Assembly: GCF_025421715.1 (NCBI RefSeq)
Contig: NZ_JAOEFC010000001.1
Coordinates: forward strand, 310,001-374,000
Direction of reading: 5' to 3'
Length of the DNA: 64,000 bases
DNA from: Microbacterium festucae
GTDB lineage: Bacteria; Actinomycetota; Actinomycetes; Actinomycetales; Microbacteriaceae
Part shown: positions 40,954 to 48,640 of the stretch, one piece after another
Layout of the letters: every line of letters begins with the position of its first letter
Numbering within the stretch: the stretch's first letter is position 1
Notes under the pieces: generated by a model
The model's input: only the letters and a program-made list of their open reading frames with translations
Told to the model about the DNA's origin: nothing
Databases searched by the model: none
Translations under genes and position numbers: made by a program

Positions 40954-40971
40954 GTGATACGGCTGTATCAC
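40954..40971. promoter_or_regulatory. inverted repeat GTGATAC-GGCT-GTATCAC upstream of livK
   Basis: A perfect 7-bp inverted repeat with a 4-base loop, flanked by GTTAAC and GATAAC. It is about 100 bases before the livK start and covers the rarD stop codon, so it could be an operator for livK or part of a rarD terminator. The local AT-rich composition favours an operator. Confidence 0.4.
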
Positions 40972-41891
40972 GGTGCGATAACGGTCGCCCGTCCGCGACG
41001 GGCGTGGCGCACCGAGTCGACCATCAGCACGACCAGCGCCAGCCACACCAGGCCGAAGCCGATCCACCGCTCCAGCGGCATGGGCTCCTGCAGCAGCCAC
41101 GCGCCGGTGAGGAACTGCATGATCGGCGCGACGAACTGCAGCAGGCCGATCACAGTCAGACTCGCACGCCGCGCGCCGGCGGCGAACAGCAGCAGCGGCA
41201 CGGCGGTGACGACGCCCGCCATCAGCAGCAGGGCGGTGTGGCCGGGGCCCTCGGTGCCGAGGGTGATGCCGGTGGTCGCGGCGACGACGCCCAGCTGGAT
41301 GGCGGCGACCGGCGCGAGCCAGAGGGATTCGAGGGTCAGGCCGCTGACGGCATCCACGCTCGGCCCGATCTGCTTCTTCACGAGGCCGTAGGTGCCGAAG
41401 CTCGCCGCCAGCAGCAGCGCGATCCAGGGGAACGCTCCGTAGCCGATGACGATGACGATCACCGCGAGCCCCGCGATCGCTATCGCCACCCACTGCGCGG
41501 TGCGCAGCCGCTCTTTGAGCACGAGCACGCCCAGCAGCACCGTGACGATCGGGTTGATGAAGTAGCCGAGGCTCCCCTCGATCACGTGACCGGTGAGGGT
41601 GCTGATGAGGAACACCTGCCAGTTCACGTAGATCAGCAGGCCCGCCACGATCGTCCAGAAGACGAGTCGGCGGTTGCGCAGGATCGCGAACAGCTTGCCC
41701 CACGAGCGGGTGACGGTGAGCAGGATCGCGCAGAACAGCAGCGAGAACAGGATGCGCCACGACACGACCTCCCACGGGCCGGTGGGGGCCAGCGTCAGGA
41801 AGTACAGCGGCATGAAGCCCCAGAGGAAGTACGCCGCGAACGCGTATACGCCGCCGACGAACTGTTCGCGGGACGTCTCCTCGGGTGTCAT
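40968..41891 (-). CDS. rarD: EamA family transporter RarD
   Basis: A 307-residue drug/metabolite transporter with ten helices. VYAFAAYFLWGFMPLYFLTL is the RarD start, with SWRILFSLLFCAILL and LGYFINPIVTVLLGVLVLKE as further hallmarks. The second EamA half is weakly conserved. RarD is annotated as a chloramphenicol-sensitivity protein, but its real substrate is unclear. The ATG at 41891 has TAGTCT seven bases upstream. Confidence 0.93.
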   Translation of the reverse strand: MTPEETSREQFVGGVYAFAAYFLWGFMPLYFLTLAPTGPWEVVSWRILFSLLFCAILLTVTRSWGKLFAILRNRRLVFWTIVAGLLIYVNWQVFLISTLTGHVIEGSLGYFINPIVTVLLGVLVLKERLRTAQWVAIAIAGLAVIVIVIGYGAFPWIALLLAASFGTYGLVKKQIGPSVDAVSGLTLESLWLAPVAAIQLGVVAATTGITLGTEGPGHTALLLMAGVVTAVPLLLFAAGARRASLTVIGLLQFVAPIMQFLTGAWLLQEPMPLERWIGFGLVWLALVVLMVDSVRHARRGRATVIAP

Positions 41892-41993
41892 GAGTCCAAG
41901 ACTAGAACGGTCATGACGGATGCCGGGCGTCGGGGCCGTCGGCATCCTGCCGACCTGCGCGGGGATCCTGCCATCGCCCCCGCCCAGGGACGG

Positions 41994-42029
41994 CAGAAGG
42001 CCCGGATGCCGAGGCATCCGGGCCTTCTG
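41994..42029. terminator. terminator downstream of groES
   Basis: CAGAAGGCCCGGATGCC pairs perfectly with GGCATCCGGGCCTTCTG, leaving a tight loop. It lies about 45 bases past the groES stop on the minus strand. Confidence 0.88.
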
Positions 42030-42074
42030 GTGATCTCGTGGCGCACCCTCAGGTGCAGCCGGCGATGATCGAGA

Positions 42075-42371
42075 TCAGCGGACGACGACCGCCAGCACGT
42101 CGCGAGCCGACAGCACGAGGAACTCGTCGCCACCGAACTTCACCTCGGTGCCGCCGTACTTGCTGTAGAGAACGCGGTCGCCCACGGCGACGTCGAGCGG
42201 AACGCGGTTGCCGTTGTCGTCGATGCGACCCGGACCCACGGCGACGACCTCGCCCTCCTGGGGCTTCTCCTTCGCAGTGTCGGGGATGACCAGGCCACTC
42301 GCGGTGGTCTGCTCGGCCTCGACCTGCTTGATGACGATGCGGTCCTCGAGCGGCTTGATGGAAACCGACAC
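42075..42371 (-). CDS. groES: co-chaperonin GroES
   Basis: 98 residues, normal length. [20 protein letters not shown] at the start, the mobile loop [10 protein letters not shown] and [15 protein letters not shown] identify GroES, the heptameric lid of the GroEL chamber. The start is GTG with AAGAGGT upstream. No groEL follows, so it is transcribed alone. Two CIRCE operators upstream indicate HrcA repression. Confidence 0.97.
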   Translation of the reverse strand: MSVSIKPLEDRIVIKQVEAEQTTASGLVIPDTAKEKPQEGEVVAVGPGRIDDNGNRVPLDVAVGDRVLYSKYGGTEVKFGGDEFLVLSARDVLAVVVR

Positions 42372-42402
42372 GGTCTACCTCTTTCTCAGATCTCAAGACT
42401 GA

Positions 42403-42429
42403 TTAGCACCCACACCTGGCGAGTGCTAA
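42403..42429. promoter_or_regulatory. CIRCE operator 1 (groES)
   Basis: Read on the minus strand: TTAGCACTC, nine bases, GGGTGCTAA. One mismatch (GGG for GAG) to the HrcA-binding CIRCE consensus. It lies downstream of the putative -10, inside the 5' leader. Confidence 0.92.
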
Positions 42430-42434
42430 CAGCA

Positions 42435-42463
42435 AGTGTAGGGTGCGGCTGGCACTCATGCAA
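42435..42463 (-). promoter_or_regulatory. groES promoter (TTGCAT - 17 bp - TACACT)
   Basis: Read on the minus strand, -35 TTGCAT (42458-42463) and -10 TACACT (42435-42440) are separated by exactly 17 bases. The promoter is embedded between and within the two CIRCE elements. Confidence 0.7.
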
Positions 42464-42475
42464 CGCGAGTGCCAA
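42449..42475. promoter_or_regulatory. CIRCE operator 2 (groES)
   Basis: Read on the minus strand: TTGGCACTC, nine bases, GAGTGCCAG. It overlaps the -35 region, so HrcA bound here would block RNA polymerase. Confidence 0.88.
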
Positions 42476-42573
42476 TGAGCGTCGGATGCCGTCATACGGC
42501 GTCGCATCCGCGCCCGGCGATCTCGTGTCCGGCCTTCCGCCGGCAGGCCTCCCGGCTCGGATCCCCCTCCCCA

Positions 42574-42615
42574 TCCCCTAATCCCCCTCTCTCGCTCGGG
42601 GCGCGATCCCCTAAC
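42574..42615 (+). promoter_or_regulatory. paired CCCCTAA motifs upstream of the Hsp70-like gene
   Basis: TCCCCTAATC at 42574-42583 and TCCCCTAAC at 42607-42615, 33 bases apart, sit in a C-rich tract with several ATCCCC words (GGGGAT on the other strand, resembling MalT-type boxes). They are about 140-180 bases before the Hsp70-like gene. The remaining bases of 42476-42755 contain no credible gene. Confidence 0.4.
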
Positions 42616-42755
42616 GCCGAGTCCTGCCCGCAACAGACGCGCAGACCCTTCCGCATCGGCGGGGAGGGGAGTAAGAAAGTCTCGGGGGCTGACAGAAGCT
42701 GCTGTGCTCGATGTCGAGCATCCGAGGGCCGGGGGGCCGAGGAAGCGTGTCAGGG

Positions 42756-44624
42756 ATGGTTGTGAGTTTTGCTGTAGATGTGGGGACTTCGTTCACGTCG
42801 GCGGCCTGCGCGGAAGCAGGCGCCGAGGGGACGACGGTGCGCCCGGTGCGACTGGGACGGGCACAGGATGCCGCGTCGTCGGCCGTGTTCGTCACCGAAG
42901 ACGACGTGCTGCACGGCGACGCCGCCGAGCGGCGCGGTGTCGGCACGCCCGGCCGCCTGCTGCGCGGAGTGAAGCGGCGCATCGGCGATCCGGTGCCTTT
43001 CGCCGTGGCCGGTCGCACGCTCACCGCCGAGGAGCTCTACGCCCGCACCGTGGAGTGGGCGATCGCCGCGGCCGTCGCCGACGGCATCGCCGTGCGCGAG
43101 GTCACCGTGACCGTGCCCGCGGCGTGGGGGCCCCACCGCCGGGACGGCGTGCGGGCCGCGCTGGAGCGGCGCGGGGTGACCGTGGCGGCGATGCCGACCG
43201 AGCCCGAGGCCGCCGCCGCGCATTACGCCGCCACCCATGCGCTGGCGCCCGGATCGGTGCTGGCCGTCTACGACCTCGGGGCGGGCACCTTCGACCTCGC
43301 CTTCGTGCGCATCGGCGACGCCGGCGAGGCGGCCACCGTGCTGCACAGCGAGGGCATCGGCGATCTCGGCGGCGCCGACTTCGACGACGTGGTCGTCGAG
43401 CACGTGATCTCGTCGACCGGGGCGATCGCGGCCACCGCCGCGCCCGTGACCATGGCGGCGATGCGCCGCGAGTGCGTCGCCGCCAAGGAAGCCCTGTCGT
43501 TCGACTCCGAGGCGCTCATCCCGCTGCTGGACGGATCGGGCGGCACGGTGCGCATGGTGCGCAGCGAGTTCGAGGCGATGATCGAGGCCGACATCGACCG
43601 CACGATCGACGCCTTCGGCCGCGCCCGGGAGCGCGCCGGCATCCCGCTCGGCGACATCGACGCGATCGTGCTGTCGGGCGGGTCGAGCCGCATCCCGCGG
43701 GTGGCGCAGCTGCTCTCGGAGGCCTTCGACCTGCCGCTGCGCTCGGATGCCGACCCGAAGGCCGTCGTCGCGATGGGGGCCGCGCGGCTCGGCGCCGACG
43801 CCGTGCGGCGGCGCGCGATGGCCACGGCGACGCCCGACGACGACGCGGAGGCGGCGCCGATCCCGCTGCTGCTGGCGCCGCGGCCGGGCCGGTGGCGCGC
43901 GGCGATGACCGGCACCGCCGCGGCCGCGGTGATCGTGGGCGGGTTCGCGTTCGGCGGCTCGGCGGCGGCGCTCGTGCGCCCCGTCATCTCGACGGCCGGC
44001 GACGTGACCGCGGCGGGGGCCGACACCGGGCGTCTGCCGCTGCAGAACCCGTTCGCGCCGCTGCCGGTGAGCGATGTGGCCGAAGCGGCCGACGGCGCGC
44101 TGCCGGCTCCCGAGCCGCCCGCCGCCGCGCCCATCGTGGTGGCCCCGGCACCGGCCCCGCTGCGACCGCCGCTCAAGGAGGGCGCTCTGCCGGCGAAGCC
44201 GCCCAAGAGCCCCGCCGACCGGCTGCTCACCCCCGCCGCACCACGGGCCACGGCACCGGCGGCGACCAAGCCGGCCGAGGCACGGCCCTCCGCCGACCGC
44301 CCGCCCGAGAACCCGCCGGCCACGACGCCCGCGCCGGGACCGGCGCCCGCGCCGAGCCCCGTGGTGCCCTCGCCCGACCCGGTGATCGACCCGACGCCCG
44401 CCGACGACCCCGACCCGGTCGTCACGCCCGAGCCGACCACCGATCCGACACCCGACCCGCAGCCCGAGCCCACACCCGAGCCGCAGCCGACCGCCGATCC
44501 GCAACCCACCACCGACCCGCAGCCCGAGCCGACGCCCGAGCCGCAGCCCGAACCCGATCCTTCCCCCCAACCGGATCCCGAACCGGAACCGACTCCGCCC
44601 CCGGAGACGCCTGTTCCGATCTGA
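42756..44624 (+). CDS. Hsp70-family protein with transmembrane anchor and Pro-rich tail
   Basis: 622 residues. The nucleotide-binding half is DnaK-like: FAVDVGTSFTSAACAE (phosphate 1), VYDLGAGTFDLAFV near residue 172 (phosphate 2) and AIVLSGGSSRIPRVAQLL near 304 (adenosine). Where DnaK has a substrate-binding domain, there is instead one hydrophobic helix at about 384-408 (AAAAVIVGGFAFGG), then an almost pure Pro/Ala/Glu/Thr/Asp tail. The ATPase domain is thus predicted inside and the tail outside the membrane. GAGGAAG precedes the ATG by ten bases. The LuxR-type regulator follows after 24 bases, so the two form an operon at the edge of the iniBAC-like locus. Confidence 0.88.
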   Translation: MVVSFAVDVGTSFTSAACAEAGAEGTTVRPVRLGRAQDAASSAVFVTEDDVLHGDAAERRGVGTPGRLLRGVKRRIGDPVPFAVAGRTLTAEELYARTVEWAIAAAVADGIAVREVTVTVPAAWGPHRRDGVRAALERRGVTVAAMPTEPEAAAAHYAATHALAPGSVLAVYDLGAGTFDLAFVRIGDAGEAATVLHSEGIGDLGGADFDDVVVEHVISSTGAIAATAAPVTMAAMRRECVAAKEALSFDSEALIPLLDGSGGTVRMVRSEFEAMIEADIDRTIDAFGRARERAGIPLGDIDAIVLSGGSSRIPRVAQLLSEAFDLPLRSDADPKAVVAMGAARLGADAVRRRAMATATPDDDAEAAPIPLLLAPRPGRWRAAMTGTAAAAVIVGGFAFGGSAAALVRPVISTAGDVTAAGADTGRLPLQNPFAPLPVSDVAEAADGALPAPEPPAAAPIVVAPAPAPLRPPLKEGALPAKPPKSPADRLLTPAAPRATAPAATKPAEARPSADRPPENPPATTPAPGPAPAPSPVVPSPDPVIDPTPADDPDPVVTPEPTTDPTPDPQPEPTPEPQPTADPQPTTDPQPEPTPEPQPEPDPSPQPDPEPEPTPPPETPVPI

Positions 44625-44648
44625 CCCGCGCTGGGTGAGGAAGAAGAG

Positions 44649-47204
44649 ATGACGACGAGGTCCACCACACCGACGACGCTGACCGCGCTCGGGGCGCCGC
44701 CCCCGGCCATCGGCGGGCCCGGCGAAGAGGTCGCGCGGATGCTGGCCGACACGGCCGCCGCGGGCCTGGGCGCCGCGGCGCTCCCGATCCGCGGGGTCGT
44801 GATCGGCGCCGCAGGCAGCGGCAAGACGCTCACCCTGCAGGCCCTGCGCCGCGAGCTCGCCGCCCGCGACATCGCGGTGCGCACCCTCGCCGGCGGCGCA
44901 CGCGCGGGCGGGACGCCCGCCCCCGACGACGGCGCAGCGGATGCCGGTGTGCTGCTGGTCGACGATGCGCACACGCTCGACGACGACGGCATCGCCGCGC
45001 TGCTCGCCCTCGCGGCCGACCCCGAGGCGAGCCTCGTGGTCGCCTACCGGGACCACCCGGCATCCGACCCGCTCCGCCGACTGGGGGGCCGCCTCGAACG
45101 GTCGGCGCCGCCGGTGCTGCTCGGAGAGATCACCGCCGACCGCATCGCCGAGGCGACCCAGGTCTCCGTCGCCTGCGCGCACGCCATCGTGCGCCGCACC
45201 GGGGGCCTCACGTGGCTGACGCTCGCCGCGCTCGACGCCCACGACAGCGGCACCTGCGACCTCGACCCGGCCCACCGCGACCTCGCACGCACGCTGCGCA
45301 GCGCCATCGCCCATCGTCTCGACCAGGTCGACCGTGCCGCCCGCCCCGCCGTCGAGGCGCTGTGCCTGTTCCCGCCCGCCGAGATCGCCGCGCTCGAGGC
45401 GCCCGGGGTCTCGTGGGAGGAGGCCATCGCCCACGGCAGCGCCGCGGGGCTGCTGCGCCCCAACGGCGAACCGCCGAGCATCGTGCGCGCCGCGGTGCGG
45501 GCGGTGCTGCCCGTGCACCGGCTGACCGAGCTGCTGGCGCTGGCCCACCACGACAGCGCCGACGGCGGCGACGACTGGGACGACGACGCCTGGGACGACG
45601 ACGCCGTGTCGGGCGGGGCGCCCGGCCGACTGATCCGCCGCGGCGACGCGCTGCGCGTCGACGACCCGGCCCGCGCGCTGAGCCTCTACCGCGAGGCGCT
45701 CGTGGCCGGCGCCGAACCCGCCGACCTGGCGGTGCGGTTCGGCATCGCCGCCTTCGCCGACGGTGACCTCGACACCGCCGCCGCCGCCTTCGACCGGGTG
45801 CTGCGCCGCCCCGGCCACCCGGGCCTCGCCGACGCGCTCGACGGGTCGGCGGCGATCTGGTCGGCGCGGGGCACGCTCGCCGTCGGCGCCGCCGCGGCGC
45901 GCACGTCGCCGACGACGGCGACCTCGGCCGCGCGGGCCGCCCTCATCGACCTCGGGGTGGGCCGGCGCCCGCAGCCGGCACCCCCGGCCGCGGTGCCCGA
46001 CACCGCGACGGTGGCCGGCGAAGCGCTCACCGCCGCCGTGCGCACCTCGTTCGGCACCGACCTGGCCGGCGCCGTCGACGACCTCGTGCTCGCCTCCGAG
46101 CTCGCCAGCGCCACCCGGTCGGACTTCCCCCTGGTCGAGCCGCCCGCGGTGGTCGCCGCCGCCGCCGCCATGTCGACCGGCTCGCTGGCCGTCGCGGCCT
46201 CGGTGCTCGCCTCCGCCGTCGAGGCCGGTCAATGCGGCCGCTGGGGCCGGCCCCGCCTGCGCCTCTGGCAGGCGTGGGTGTCGATCGCCGCCGCCCGCCC
46301 CGACGAGGCGCGCACGCACCTCGCCGCCGCCCAGGGGGGCGCGGCGGCCCTGCAGCCGCGCGACCGCCTCATCGCGGCCGTCTGCGAGACGGCCCTGGCC
46401 CGCCGCTACGCCAACACCGCGACCCTCATGGCCGTCTTCCGCGACGCGCGCCCGCATCTGCTGCGCCAGCGCTTCGACGCCTACCTGCTGCCCTTCCTCG
46501 GTGAACTCCTCCTGGCCGCCGTGCGGGTCGGGGCCGCCGACGCCGCCGAGCGGCACTTCGACGCGGCGATGGCCGGCCTCGACGCCGCCGGCGCCCCACC
46601 GCTGTGGGCGCCGCTGCCGCACTGGGCCGGCATCCAGCGCGGGATCCTGCAGGGACAGCCCGACGCCCTCGTGCCGCACGCCCGCGCGCTGCTGGCCGCC
46701 GCCGAGCACAGCCCGTTCGCCGCGCGCCTGGCCGACGCGGGCCGCATCTGGACCGACGTGCTCGCCGGCAAGGTCGACACGGCCCAGGTGGAGCGGGCCG
46801 CGCACGCGCTCGCGCGCGACGGCCTGGCATGGGACGGCGCCCGGCTGGCCGCCCACGGCGCAGCGCGCACGGGCGACAAGCAGTCCGCCGCGCAGCTGCT
46901 GGCATGCGCTCGCGAACTGCATCCGACGCAGCTGCTGGCGACCGAGGCGACGCACGCCGACGCCGCGCCCACCGCCGACGGCACGGCGCTGAGCGCCCGC
47001 GAGCTCGAGGTGGCACGGCTGGTCGTGCAGGGACGCACCTACGTCGAGATCGGCCAGACCCTGTTCATCTCGCCGCGCACGGCAGAGCACCACATCGCGC
47101 GGATCCGCCGGCGGCTCGACGCCGAGTCGCGCTCGGATCTGCTCACCAAACTGCGCGACGTGCTGCGCGGCGACGCGCCGCACGGACGCGAGGGGGCGGC
47201 ATGA
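44649..47204 (+). CDS. large STAND-type LuxR-family regulator (IniR/MalT-like)
   Basis: An 851-residue regulator. Walker A is VIGAAGSGKTLTLQ (about 51-64) and Walker B AGVLLVDDAHTLDD near 97. A winged-helix-like region (RTGGLTWLTLAALDAHD) and a long helical, TPR-like Ala-rich region follow. The C-terminal LuxR HTH is LSARELEVARLVVQGRTYVE with IFISPRTAEHHIARIRRRL-like recognition helix. This is the MalT/STAND plan. In mycobacteria a MalT-type regulator (IniR) controls iniBAC, so this gene is the likely local regulator, but its inducer is unknown. GAGGA lies upstream of the ATG. It is encoded 122 bases before the IniB-like gene. Confidence 0.88.
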   Translation: MTTRSTTPTTLTALGAPPPAIGGPGEEVARMLADTAAAGLGAAALPIRGVVIGAAGSGKTLTLQALRRELAARDIAVRTLAGGARAGGTPAPDDGAADAGVLLVDDAHTLDDDGIAALLALAADPEASLVVAYRDHPASDPLRRLGGRLERSAPPVLLGEITADRIAEATQVSVACAHAIVRRTGGLTWLTLAALDAHDSGTCDLDPAHRDLARTLRSAIAHRLDQVDRAARPAVEALCLFPPAEIAALEAPGVSWEEAIAHGSAAGLLRPNGEPPSIVRAAVRAVLPVHRLTELLALAHHDSADGGDDWDDDAWDDDAVSGGAPGRLIRRGDALRVDDPARALSLYREALVAGAEPADLAVRFGIAAFADGDLDTAAAAFDRVLRRPGHPGLADALDGSAAIWSARGTLAVGAAAARTSPTTATSAARAALIDLGVGRRPQPAPPAAVPDTATVAGEALTAAVRTSFGTDLAGAVDDLVLASELASATRSDFPLVEPPAVVAAAAAMSTGSLAVAASVLASAVEAGQCGRWGRPRLRLWQAWVSIAAARPDEARTHLAAAQGGAAALQPRDRLIAAVCETALARRYANTATLMAVFRDARPHLLRQRFDAYLLPFLGELLLAAVRVGAADAAERHFDAAMAGLDAAGAPPLWAPLPHWAGIQRGILQGQPDALVPHARALLAAAEHSPFAARLADAGRIWTDVLAGKVDTAQVERAAHALARDGLAWDGARLAAHGAARTGDKQSAAQLLACARELHPTQLLATEATHADAAPTADGTALSARELEVARLVVQGRTYVEIGQTLFISPRTAEHHIARIRRRLDAESRSDLLTKLRDVLRGDAPHGREGAA

Positions 47205-47281
47205 CCGCGCACCCCCACATCTCACCCCCTACCGGGGGCACCGCGGCACGGGGACGATCCCCGATGCCGTCCACGTCGGGC

Positions 47282-47290
47282 TCCCCTAAC
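47282..47290 (+). promoter_or_regulatory. CCCCTAA motif upstream of the IniB-like gene
   Basis: TCCCCTAAC ends 35 bases before the ATG and matches the motif pair at 42574-42615. GGGGACGATCCCC, a small palindrome, lies 31 bases further upstream. Function as a regulator site or unusual promoter element is inferred from recurrence. Confidence 0.4.
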
Positions 47291-47325
47291 CTCAGGGTGC
47301 CGACATGCGAACGCACGGAGGACTC

Positions 47326-48042
47326 ATGAGCACCGCGATTACCACGATGGCCAATGCGCTGATCGATTTCATCCTGAGCCTGCTGCGCGATCCGGAGGTG
47401 GCCGCGGAGTTCGACGCGGCCCCCGAGGCGGCCCTGACCGCGCACGGCATGCAGGGCATCTCGTACAACGATCTGTGCGCGGTGCTGCCGATGGTCTACG
47501 ACCATCCGCAGGTCGCGCAGCGGCCCGAGCCGTCCGCCGTGGTCACGCCCCGGCAGAGCGATCCCGACGTCATCCGCGAGCTTCGGGACGTGATCAACAA
47601 CAACGCCTACATCACGAACAACTCGACGCTGGTCGATCAGTCGGTGAACCAGAACATCTGGGCCGAGGGCGACGTCATGCAGCTGTTCGACAACGAGGCG
47701 GTCATCGCCAGCGGCGAGGGCTCCACCGCCGCCGGCGGCAGCATCGTGCACGACAGCAGCCAGGACTCCTCCACGACGATCACCGCCGGCGGGGACGCCG
47801 TGGTCGACAACGACATCGACGTCACCACCAACGACGGCTCGTTCAACCAGCAGACCGACGGGTCGACGACCGACAACTCCACGACGACCTCGACGGTGGG
47901 CGCTCCCGCTCCCGCCCCGGAGCCGGAGCCGGAGCCCGCCGCCGACCCGATGGCCGAAGCGGCCACGTACGCCGACCAGGAAGGCGGAGCGCTGCCCGAG
48001 ACGGCCGGCTACGACGAGGCGTTCGACGACGATGACTACTGA
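47326..48042 (+). CDS. IniB N-terminal domain-like protein with Asn/Asp-rich module
   Basis: 238 residues. Residues about 8-60 (ANALIDFILSLLRDPEVAAE, FDAAPEAALTAHGM, YNDLCAVLPMVYD) match the IniB N-terminal domain. Residues 91-185 are Asn/Asp/Ser/Gly-rich (ITNNSTLVDQSVNQNIWAEG, AAGGSIVHDSSQDSSTTITA, GSFNQQTDGSTTDNS) and closely resemble a segment of the repeat protein at 52146-53474. A Pro/Glu tail ends in DDDDY. No signal peptide is visible. GGAGGA lies before the ATG. Its end overlaps the next gene by 11 bases. Confidence 0.85.
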   Translation: MSTAITTMANALIDFILSLLRDPEVAAEFDAAPEAALTAHGMQGISYNDLCAVLPMVYDHPQVAQRPEPSAVVTPRQSDPDVIRELRDVINNNAYITNNSTLVDQSVNQNIWAEGDVMQLFDNEAVIASGEGSTAAGGSIVHDSSQDSSTTITAGGDAVVDNDIDVTTNDGSFNQQTDGSTTDNSTTTSTVGAPAPAPEPEPEPAADPMAEAATYADQEGGALPETAGYDEAFDDDDY

Positions 48043-48640
48043 GGAGGGGGCCGCGCCGCGGCTGCGCACCACGCGCGAGCAGCCGCTGCGCCCCGCGCTC
48101 ACCACCGTCAACCACGCGCCCGTGGTCGCCCAGCTGCCGCCGCCGCTGACGGTGCGCATCAGCCAGCTGCTGTGGATCCTCGCCCTCGCGGTGGGCGCGT
48201 TCGGGGTGGCCTACGCGTTCATCATCCGCGAGAAGCAGCTCGAGGTGATCTCGGAGCGGGTGCGCACGGTCAACCCCGACCGCGCCGCCGAGACGGTCAC
48301 CACCACCGCCGACATCATCTACTGGTCGCTGTTCGGCGCATTGGTGGCCGTCGTGCTGCTGCAGCTGGTGTTCCTCGTGTCATTCATGAACCGGCGTCGC
48401 CGTGCGCGCTGGATGCTGCTGGCCACGCTGCTGCTGCTGGCGGGGGTCGGCGTGGTCGGGCTCGAGTTCGCCGGCGCCGGCACGTCGGCCGACCCGCTGC
48501 GCATGATCATCCTGCTGCAGGCCGGACTGGCGGTGCTCGCCCTGCTCGTGAGCCTCCTGCCCCCGGCCCTGCGCTGGACCGCCCGCGGCATCGACGTGCG
48601 GCGCGGGCCGAGCAGCAGCGGCGGCCCCGCCGACTTCTGA
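48032..48640 (+). CDS. four-helix membrane protein in the iniBAC-like locus
   Basis: A 202-residue protein with four transmembrane helices (SQLLWILALAVGAFGVAYAF, IIYWSLFGALVAVVLLQLVF, ARWMLLATLLLLAGVGVVGL, IILLQAGLAVLALLVSLLPP). The sequence between the first two helices (KQLEVISERVRTVNPDRAAE) is probably outside. No family is recognised. The ATG overlaps the IniB-like gene by 11 bases, so they are co-translated. Its last 261 bases are antisense to the 3' end of the IniC-like gene. Confidence 0.82.
   Translation: MTTEEGAAPRLRTTREQPLRPALTTVNHAPVVAQLPPPLTVRISQLLWILALAVGAFGVAYAFIIREKQLEVISERVRTVNPDRAAETVTTTADIIYWSLFGALVAVVLLQLVFLVSFMNRRRRARWMLLATLLLLAGVGVVGLEFAGAGTSADPLRMIILLQAGLAVLALLVSLLPPALRWTARGIDVRRGPSSSGGPADF

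Noticed and set aside
42750..47225. 1491-residue minus-strand frame across the Hsp70 and regulator genes
   Set aside because: Arg/Gly/Val-rich shadow without domains; both plus-strand genes have clear motifs and ribosome-binding sites.
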